DNA of 38,061 nucleotides from Megasphaera sp. MJR8396C (lineage in GTDB: Bacteria > Bacillota > Negativicutes > Veillonellales > Megasphaeraceae), in the NCBI RefSeq assembly GCF_001546855.1, contig NZ_KQ958188.1:1-38061 (forward strand), given 5' to 3'. Below the pieces are notes generated by a model. It ran no database searches. It was not told where the DNA came from and worked only from the letters and a program-made list of their open reading frames with translations. Both the position numbers and the translations under genes were made by a program. Shown in pieces: positions 33,181-38,061 of this stretch; the first letter of the stretch is position 1; the number at the start of each line of letters is the position of its first letter.

Positions 33181-33411
33181 ATGAGAGAGTTACCGAAAGC
33201 GCATGAAACGTGGCGCCATTTTAAAAACAATACTTATGAAATCATTACGCTTGCCGAACACACCGAAACCGGTGAAAAGTTCGTTATCTACAAAGCCCTG
33301 CACGATACGATGAAAACCTATGCCCGCCCGTTGAAAGATTTCATGAGCGAAGTGGACAAAGAAAAATATCCTCGTTCGGAACAGGATTATCGTTTCGTTA
33401 AGATTAAATAA
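33181..33411 (+). CDS. DUF1653 family protein
   Basis: A 76-aa single-domain protein with the family pattern WRHFKNNTYEIITLAEHTETGEKFVIYKAL (shown here as WRHFKNNTYEIITLAEHTET then EKFVIYKAL) and ARPLKDFMSEVD. The family is widespread and its molecular role is not established. AGGAGGGTC precedes the ATG. The infC promoter begins two bases after its stop codon. Confidence 0.88.
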   Translation: MRELPKAHETWRHFKNNTYEIITLAEHTETGEKFVIYKALHDTMKTYARPLKDFMSEVDKEKYPRSEQDYRFVKIK

Positions 33412-33413
33412 TC

Positions 33414-33442
33414 TTGACAGTTTCGGAAAGTGCTGATATAAT
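33414..33442 (+). promoter_or_regulatory. Consensus promoter of infC-rpmI-rplT
   Basis: TTGACA (33414-33419), a 17-base spacer and TATAAT (33437-33442): both boxes exact, as expected for a highly expressed ribosomal operon. Confidence 0.9.
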
Positions 33443-33448
33443 ATAGAA

Positions 33449-33558
33449 CGTTGAAAATAAAGCAGAAGCTATCCGCTTCTCACCTTACAAGACGATGGTG
33501 TCACTAGGGTCTATGACGGAAACGTAGAGCGGATAGTCATGCTATCCGTTCTTTTTTT
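33449..33558 (+). promoter_or_regulatory. infC leader with terminator/antiterminator, L20-type attenuator
   Basis: A terminator stem GAGCGGATAG (33527-33536) / CTATCCGTTC (33542-33551) is followed by seven T. CTATCCGCT at 33469-33477 can pair with the same AGCGGATAG (33528-33536), which would prevent the terminator. CACC (33481-33484) and GGTG (33497-33500) form a further hairpin. Firmicutes infC operons are known to be attenuated by L20 binding to the leader; the mechanism here is inferred from this layout. Confidence 0.8.
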
Positions 33559-33576
33559 ATTCGGAGGTGAAAGACA

Positions 33577-34089
33577 ATTAGTAAGGAATTACGTATCAAC
33601 GATCAAATCAGAGCCCGTGAAGTACGCGTGGTCAGTGATTCTAACGAACAGCTCGGTGTCATGTCTCTTCGTTCTGCCCGTCAGATTGCGGAAGAACGGC
33701 GTTTGGACTTAGTAGAAGTCGCACCGAATGGCAAACCGCCTGTCTGCCGTATCATGAATTACGGAAAATACCGTTATGAACAGCAGAAGCGTGAAAAGGA
33801 AGCTAAGAAAAAACAGAAGGTCTTGACATTGAAAGAAGTAAAACTTCGTCCCAATATCGAAGATCATGACTTCTACGTTAAAATGAAAGCTGCGCAGCGT
33901 TTCCTGGGTGAAGGCAGCAAAGTAAAGGTCACCATCATGTTCCGCGGCCGTGAAATGAGCCATCCGGAACTGGGCCGTGATTTGCTGGTTCGATTCGCTG
34001 ATGAATTGAAAGACACCGCCCATGTAGAAAAAGAACCTAAAATTGAAGGCAGAAACATGACCATGGTCATTGCTGTCAACAAAAAGTAA
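33577..34089 (+). CDS. infC: Translation initiation factor IF-3, ATT start
   Basis: It prevents premature subunit joining and checks the start codon. The expected N-terminus [19 protein letters not shown] is open only back to an ATT codon at 33577, and GGAGGTG (33563-33569) lies seven bases before it. Rare ATT starts are known in infC of E. coli and B. subtilis and allow self-repression. This gives 170 aa with the usual N domain, a lysine-rich linker ([20 protein letters not shown]) and a C domain ending [12 protein letters not shown] at 33628 would cut off conserved sequence. Confidence 0.95.
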   Translation: MSKELRINDQIRAREVRVVSDSNEQLGVMSLRSARQIAEERRLDLVEVAPNGKPPVCRIMNYGKYRYEQQKREKEAKKKQKVLTLKEVKLRPNIEDHDFYVKMKAAQRFLGEGSKVKVTIMFRGREMSHPELGRDLLVRFADELKDTAHVEKEPKIEGRNMTMVIAVNKK

Positions 34090-34105
34090 CAGGAGGACAA
34101 TTATT

Positions 34106-34303
34106 ATGCCGAAAATCAAAACCCGCCGTGCCGCGGCAAAACGCTTTAAATCAACTGCTACAGGTAAGATCAAACGCATGAAACCGTACAAGAGCCATAT
34201 CTTGGAAAGCAAAACTGCAAAACGGAAACGTAACCTGAGAAAAGCTGCACTCGTATCGCAGTCCATGACCGATGTCGTTCGCAAGATGTGCCCGTTCATC
34301 TAA
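34106..34303 (+). CDS. rpmI: 50S ribosomal protein L35
   Basis: A 65-aa basic protein: [20 protein letters not shown] at the start, [10 protein letters not shown] near the end. AGGAGG lies before the ATG at 34106. It is the middle gene of the infC-rpmI-rplT operon, 16 bases after infC. Confidence 0.97.
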   Translation: MPKIKTRRAAAKRFKSTATGKIKRMKPYKSHILESKTAKRKRNLRKAALVSQSMTDVVRKMCPFI

Positions 34304-34348
34304 TCACAGACAGTAAATTTTTTGACATAGATTCGGAGGAATAGACTA

Positions 34349-34699
34349 ATGGCAAGAATCAAAGTTGGCGTTACAGCACACGCTCGTCATAAAAAAATCT
34401 TAAAAATGGCTAAAGGCTATCGCGGTACCCGCAGCCGTCTCTTCAAAAAAGCTAACGAAAGCGTCATGAAAGCGCTCTACTACGCTCGTCGTGACCGTCG
34501 TGCCAAGAAACGCGAATTCCGTAAATTGTGGATCGCTCGTATCAACGCAGCTACCCGTGCAAACGGCCTCAGCTACAGCCGTTTCATCTATGGTCTGACC
34601 AAAGCCGGTGTCATCGTAAACCGCAAAATGTTGGCTGACCTCGCTGTCAATGATGCTGCTGCCTTCACGAAACTCGTTGAAGTTGCAAAAGCTCAGTAA
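34349..34699 (+). CDS. rplT: 50S ribosomal protein L20
   Basis: A 116-aa 23S rRNA-binding protein needed for early 50S assembly and known as the repressor of this operon in Firmicutes. Typical sequence includes [20 protein letters not shown] and [25 protein letters not shown] precedes the ATG. The operon ends at the terminator at 34708. Confidence 0.97.
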   Translation: MARIKVGVTAHARHKKILKMAKGYRGTRSRLFKKANESVMKALYYARRDRRAKKREFRKLWIARINAATRANGLSYSRFIYGLTKAGVIVNRKMLADLAVNDAAAFTKLVEVAKAQ

Positions 34700-34707
34700 T
34701 ATCGCTG

Positions 34708-34754
34708 AAAATAGGATGACGACAAACATCGATTTTGCCGTCATCCTATTTTTT
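34708..34754 (+). terminator. Intrinsic terminator after rplT
   Basis: AAATAGGATGACG (34709-34721) pairs with CGTCATCCTATTT (34739-34751), followed by T. The loop of about 17 bases is larger than usual. Confidence 0.88.
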
Positions 34755-34860
34755 ATGCTCTTTTGCAGGCCGCTGCAAGTTCCGGCCCTAAAGGCTGGTC
34801 TTCTCGCGGGGAAACAGGTACAATATAGATAGCTATAAGAAAGTGCAAGGAGGAACTACG

Positions 34861-35277
34861 ATGGAAGATATAAGAACATTGGCTGTACAGTATCATAAGG
34901 AAGGCAATAACTGTGCCGAAACGGTGGTCAAGGTCTGTAATGACCGCTTGGCCCTGCATCTGCCCGATGAAACGCTGCGCATGGTGTCGGTCTTAGGCGG
35001 CGGTGTCGCCGGTTCCGGCTGTCTTTGCGGGGCCTTGAACGGGGCCTGTCTGGTTTTGGGGAGCCTCGTCGGCCGGACACAGCCTGACGAAAAGACGAAA
35101 GCGGAAATCAATCAGCCCGTTCGCGAATTTCAGCAAATTTGGAGCGATCGCTTCAAAGCCACCTGCTGTCGTGTGCTCAAGAGCCCAGCCAACGGCGGCC
35201 CCGTTTCCTGCGAAACCTTGATGGCCGATACGGCAGTCATGCTGATCGACTTTATCCGCGATAAGAAACTGGCCTAG
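34861..35277 (+). CDS. C_GCAxxG_C_C family protein
   Basis: A 138-aa protein with the conserved cysteine pattern of this family: Cys18 (NNCAE), Cys54 and Cys56 in GSGCLCGALNGACLVLGSLVG with Cys63, and a Cys-Cys pair (TCCRVL) later. The family is thought to be redox- or metal-related and some members contain selenocysteine; here ordinary Cys codons are used. The usual GxGxxCGA reads GSGCLCGA. AGGAGG precedes the ATG at 34861. It stands alone between the rplT terminator and the tRNA pair. Confidence 0.85.
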   Translation: MEDIRTLAVQYHKEGNNCAETVVKVCNDRLALHLPDETLRMVSVLGGGVAGSGCLCGALNGACLVLGSLVGRTQPDEKTKAEINQPVREFQQIWSDRFKATCCRVLKSPANGGPVSCETLMADTAVMLIDFIRDKKLA

Positions 35278-35323
35278 GCCTTTTCGGACCGTGGCCCTCG
35301 CCAGATAAGGACGCCCCTTTTTC

Positions 35324-35351
35324 TTGACTTTTTTGTTGGATATGGTACAAT
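35324..35351 (+). promoter_or_regulatory. Promoter of the tRNA-Pro/tRNA-Ser unit
   Basis: TTGACT (35324-35329), a 16-base spacer and TACAAT (35346-35351), 16 bases before tRNA-Pro. Confidence 0.65.
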
Positions 35352-35367
35352 AAACAAGTCGGGTCAA

Positions 35368-35444
35368 CGGGGCGTGGCGCAGTTTGGTAGCGCGCTTGGT
35401 TCGGGACTAAGAGGTCGCAGGTTCAAATCCTGTCGCCCCGACCA
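35368..35444 (+). tRNA. tRNA-Pro (anticodon CGG)
   Basis: 77 bases with encoded CCA. The acceptor is CGGGGCG/CGCCCCG, the anticodon loop is TTCGGGA on a CTTGG/CTAAG stem, and the T-arm has GGTTCAAATCC. It reads CCG. Confidence 0.97.
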
Positions 35445-35497
35445 AATTTTACATATCCGTATCTATCCCGAAGATACAGCTAAGGATATGTAGACGC

Positions 35498-35589
35498 GGA
35501 GAGCTGTCCGAGTGGCTGAAGGAGCATGATTGGAAATCATGTATAGGGCGAACGCTCTATCGTGGGTTCAAATCCCACGCTCTCCGCCA
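35498..35589 (+). tRNA. tRNA-Ser (anticodon GGA)
   Basis: 92 bases with a long variable arm and encoded CCA. The acceptor is GGAGAGC/GCTCTCC, and the anticodon loop is TTGGAAA on a CATGA/TCATG stem. The spacer from tRNA-Pro holds a hairpin (ACATATCC/GGATATGT) likely used in processing. Confidence 0.97.
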
Positions 35590-35603
35590 TACGACGCAGT
35601 AAG

Positions 35604-35639
35604 AGACTGTCACATGGATATCATGGACAGTCTTTTTTT
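35604..35639 (+). terminator. Intrinsic terminator after tRNA-Ser
   Basis: AGACTGTC (35604-35611) pairs with GACAGTCT (35626-35633), followed by seven T. Confidence 0.9.
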
Positions 35640-35731
35640 GTTGCCCAAAAGGGCAAAAGGGCACGAAAACGCTGTTCACAGCCTTTCTTTTATGATACAA
35701 TAATAAACCATAACAGAGGGAAAGAAGGCTT

Positions 35732-36655
35732 ATGATGAGTACAATCAAAGGGGAGGTGGCAGCTTTTATCGCTGACCATCAAGTGGATAATTTTGTGATG
35801 ACGCCGGTGACGATGCGGGAAATATCGCTGCGGACGGCGCAGGAACAGATGCTGCCCAAAGTCGAAATGGAAAGGATCGTCGACGGCGTCCTTGAGGGCT
35901 GCCCGGTCTATCCCGTGCCGGTTCGGGTTTACATCCCCGATACGAGTCGGCCCCTGCCGGTTTTGATCTACTACCATGGCGGCGGTTTTGTCATCGATAC
36001 GGTCTCGGTCTATGATCCCGTCTGCCGCCGCATTGCCAAGGCGACGGACCATATCGTCATCTCTCCGGAATACCGCCTGGCTCCGGAAAATCCTTACCCT
36101 GCAGCCTATGACGATGCCCTGGCCGTGGCCCAAAACGCCCTTGCCTTTTTGACGGCTAAGGGGATTGCTTATGAAAAGGATGTGACCTTGTGCGGCGACA
36201 GTGCCGGCGGCTGTATGGCCGCTTTTGTCAGCCAAAGATTGCAGCATGACAAAGACTTTCCCTTGCGTCATCAGATTTTGATCTATCCTCTCCTCGATTT
36301 TACCGGATCCTTTCCATCGTGCCGGGAAAATTGCTGTCCGGCAACGGGCTTTACGGCGGCCAAGATGGAATGGTACTTCAACCAGTTTTTCCGTGGCCGT
36401 GACGAAAAAAGGGCGGCATCGCCCCTTTTTGGCCCGTTATCGCCTTCGATGCCGGCGACCTTTGTCATTACGACGTCCTTTTGCCCCTTTCATGACGAAG
36501 GACTCGACTATATTCGCCGTCTGAAGGCTCTCGGTGTCCGGGCCGAGACCTATAATTACGACAATATGGTTCACTCGTACCTCAACTTTGAAAAGATTTG
36601 TACGGAGGAAATCGACGACACCTATCAGCGCATGGCTAAGTTTTTGCATGATTGA
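35732..36655 (+). CDS. Alpha/beta hydrolase, hormone-sensitive-lipase type, catalytic Asp replaced
   Basis: A 307-aa cytoplasmic esterase-like protein. The oxyanion-hole motif HGGG starts at His82, the nucleophile is Ser157 in GDSAGG, and a His (His281 in MVHSYLNF) lies at the expected place. The segment that normally reads DPLRDEG, whose first Asp is the third catalytic residue, reads CPFHDEG, so Cys251 stands where Asp is expected. Activity may be lost or a nearby acidic residue may take over. The start may be 35732 or the ATG three bases later; AAGAAGG is upstream. The gene stands alone and its substrate is unknown. Confidence 0.85.
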   Translation: MMSTIKGEVAAFIADHQVDNFVMTPVTMREISLRTAQEQMLPKVEMERIVDGVLEGCPVYPVPVRVYIPDTSRPLPVLIYYHGGGFVIDTVSVYDPVCRRIAKATDHIVISPEYRLAPENPYPAAYDDALAVAQNALAFLTAKGIAYEKDVTLCGDSAGGCMAAFVSQRLQHDKDFPLRHQILIYPLLDFTGSFPSCRENCCPATGFTAAKMEWYFNQFFRGRDEKRAASPLFGPLSPSMPATFVITTSFCPFHDEGLDYIRRLKALGVRAETYNYDNMVHSYLNFEKICTEEIDDTYQRMAKFLHD

Positions 36656-36672
36656 AGAGAATTGCTTATAAT
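36644..36672 (+). promoter_or_regulatory. Promoter for the zinc-ribbon protein gene
   Basis: TTGCAT (36644-36649), a 17-base spacer and TATAAT (36667-36672), overlapping the end of the hydrolase gene. Confidence 0.5.
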
Positions 36673-36718
36673 AGAAAGAAAAAAGTCTGCTTGTGTATAC
36701 GGAAAGGATGTGCCATTT

Positions 36719-37993
36719 ATGAAAAAACGCCTTTGCCCGGAATGTGGTAAATGGGTCGAAGTGGACGGGGAATTTTGTCCTTTTTGTGGAGCGAAACTCC
36801 CTAAGATGGATGAAGATGAACCGATTATTGGCGAAGAAACGGGGACTGAGACCTTTGATCACGGACGGGTAACCGCCGAGGAACCGACGATCGATGAAGA
36901 AACAGGGACCGAGACCTTCGATCACGAACGGGTAGAATCTATGGAACACCCCGATGCGATGGATGGCGATGACTTGCCGCCCGTCGTACCGCCCGATCGA
37001 CCGACACCGCCGCCGTTTCAGGAAAAGCCTTTTTATGCCCGCCACGGCAAGGCCATCGTGGGCGTCATCCTGGCCTTAGTCGTCATCATTGCCGGTGTTG
37101 TCGGCATGTATTTTTACGGGGCCCATCAAGATGACTATACGAAAGATACCGTTGCCCTCTCGCAGCAGCTGGCGACGGAAAATGAGTCCGTCACCGATGC
37201 CGCTAAGTTCCTCAGTCAAGAAGGGCAGGGGAAGGGTACCGATTCGCTGATCAAGACCTTGGAGACCAGCCGGGGCAACGTGGAAAAAATAGCCAAGAGT
37301 TACAACCCGCAGAAGATTCCCGACCAGTACGCCAGTGATGACCAGGCGATTCGCGAAGTCATGCGCAATCAGATCGCCCTCTACGATAAGGCCATTGCCA
37401 TTGCCAAGGCGCCGAACGATGCGGCCGTTAACGACAAACTGAATGAGATGCTCACCCAGTCTCAGAATGCCAAGAAAATCGCCCGCACCATCCAAATCCC
37501 GGGGGCTGACTTTACAGCTGCCGTCGACGATGATGCTGCCGTTTCCTATCTTGAAAAATACGTCAACAAAGTCAAGAAGGATGAGGAAGAAAAGAAGGCC
37601 AAGGCCAATCCGGACAAGCAGATCCTTTCTTCCTATGCCAGCAGTAAAGACCTCTTCAATGACGATATCAATAAGCTCACCGATGATGTCAACAACTATT
37701 TAAAGGATCACAAGGATTTCAAAGACAGCCGGGAATTTAACAACCGAGCCAATACCTTGTACCTTCAGATTTCCAAGACCCGAAATCAGCTGGAAAATGA
37801 TTCGTCCATCGAAAATACGGCCATGAAGTACAAGCTCGATGCCTTGTTTAAGGCCCAGCAGGACCGACTCCGCGGCCTCTATGACGGTGTCAGCTCTAGT
37901 CAAAAAGGCGAAGACTACCGTCCGGGCTTCCAGCGCGGCCAGGCAGCGACCGACCGTTACGACAAATTGAATAGCGAATGGAACAGCCTGTAA
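36719..37993 (+). CDS. Zinc-ribbon, single-pass membrane protein with extracytoplasmic helical domain
   Basis: A 424-aa protein. The N-terminal zinc ribbon CPEC (Cys6, Cys9) ... CPFC (Cys20, Cys23) is followed by an acidic stretch with a 21-residue tandem repeat (residues 34-75). A Pro-rich linker, one membrane helix (about 112-133) and a long charged, helical outer domain of about 290 residues follow. The order fits a cytoplasmic sensor or anchor end with an outer coiled-coil part; the family is not recognised. The ATG at 36719 has AAAGGATG upstream; the in-frame TTG at 36662 is not needed. Confidence 0.85.
   Translation: MKKRLCPECGKWVEVDGEFCPFCGAKLPKMDEDEPIIGEETGTETFDHGRVTAEEPTIDEETGTETFDHERVESMEHPDAMDGDDLPPVVPPDRPTPPPFQEKPFYARHGKAIVGVILALVVIIAGVVGMYFYGAHQDDYTKDTVALSQQLATENESVTDAAKFLSQEGQGKGTDSLIKTLETSRGNVEKIAKSYNPQKIPDQYASDDQAIREVMRNQIALYDKAIAIAKAPNDAAVNDKLNEMLTQSQNAKKIARTIQIPGADFTAAVDDDAAVSYLEKYVNKVKKDEEEKKAKANPDKQILSSYASSKDLFNDDINKLTDDVNNYLKDHKDFKDSREFNNRANTLYLQISKTRNQLENDSSIENTAMKYKLDALFKAQQDRLRGLYDGVSSSQKGEDYRPGFQRGQAATDRYDKLNSEWNSL
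36818..36943 (+). repeat. Two tandem 63-bp units inside the zinc-ribbon protein gene
   Basis: Units at 36818-36880 and 36881-36943 encode EPxIxEETGTETFDHxRV repeats. Most differences are silent or at a few positions, so the duplication is old enough to have diverged slightly. Confidence 0.85.
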
Positions 37994-38061
37994 GACTTGT
38001 TTCCTAACAAAAGAAAGGTTCAGCGACACGATGAACTGCTACCCGTCAAGTAGACACTCAA
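37994..38061. other. Window end, nothing seen
   Basis: 68 bases after the last stop codon. No hairpin with a T-run or RBS-preceded start is visible. Confidence 0.4.

Noticed and set aside
33449-33558. T-box riboswitch before infC
   Set aside because: No T-box sequence or specifier loop; infC leaders of this kind are ribosomal-protein-type attenuators.
33628-34089. GTG start for infC
   Set aside because: It removes conserved IF-3 residues. The ATT at 33577 has a well-placed RBS and a precedent in other bacteria.
1-38061. CRISPR array, prophage or complete toxin-antitoxin system
   Set aside because: No regularly spaced direct repeats, phage structural genes or paired toxin/antitoxin frames were seen.

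Overview
The window reads as a chromosomal segment of an anaerobic, diderm Firmicute of the Negativicutes, most likely Megasphaera or a close relative. The reasons are: moderately GC-rich genes, Firmicutes-type operons (infC-rpmI-rplT with a leader attenuator; Asp23-nusB-xseAB-ispA-tlyA-nadK-argR-recN), two thiolases as in butyrate and caproate producers, and cobalamin assembly genes. This is an inference from gene content; no rRNA is present. There is no prophage, CRISPR array or intact mobile element.

Layout. 1-808: rpsD behind a folded leader, closed by a terminator. 840-2266 (minus): a secreted small protein and a membrane-anchored exonuclease-like protein without its catalytic residues. 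2417-4926: unknown gene, moaB-like, cobU and cobS, with overlapping ends and a terminator. 4985-8162: histidine phosphatase, rsuA-type pseudouridine synthase, Xaa-Pro peptidase and efp. 8183-17004: a tightly packed operon with two Asp23/Gls24 genes, nusB, a TsaD/Kae1 paralogue, xseA, xseB, ispA, tlyA, nadK, mnmM-like, argR and recN. 17060-17307: the 3' end of a decayed TnpB-encoding IS200/IS605-type element, lying between a good promoter and the lysine/DAP operon dapB-asd-dapA (17353-20124). 20191-23354: tRNA-Arg, then a divergent LysR / MFS-GNAT unit. 23378-25203 (minus): DEAD-box helicase and lipoprotein. 25352-26637: two related membrane proteins. 26742-28067 (minus): PotE-type antiporter. 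28767-31341 (minus): two tandem acetyl-CoA acetyltransferases.

31342-32487 is a gene-poor AT-rich stretch. It holds a perfect 44-bp palindrome, a candidate structured RNA, and two very small membrane-protein ORFs; the 26-aa one has a proper ribosome binding site and terminator. 32488-34754: an unknown gene, a DUF1653 gene, and infC-rpmI-rplT with a consensus promoter, a terminator/antiterminator leader and an ATT start for infC. 34861-38061: a C_GCAxxG_C_C-family protein, tRNA-Pro and tRNA-Ser, an HSL-type hydrolase with Cys where the catalytic Asp is expected, and a zinc-ribbon membrane protein with a 21-residue tandem repeat.

Most of the window is conserved housekeeping. The places most worth a second look are the TnpB/omega-RNA relic now forming the dapB leader, the small-gene/palindrome region near 31.5-32.0 kb, and the two pseudoenzyme-like proteins.
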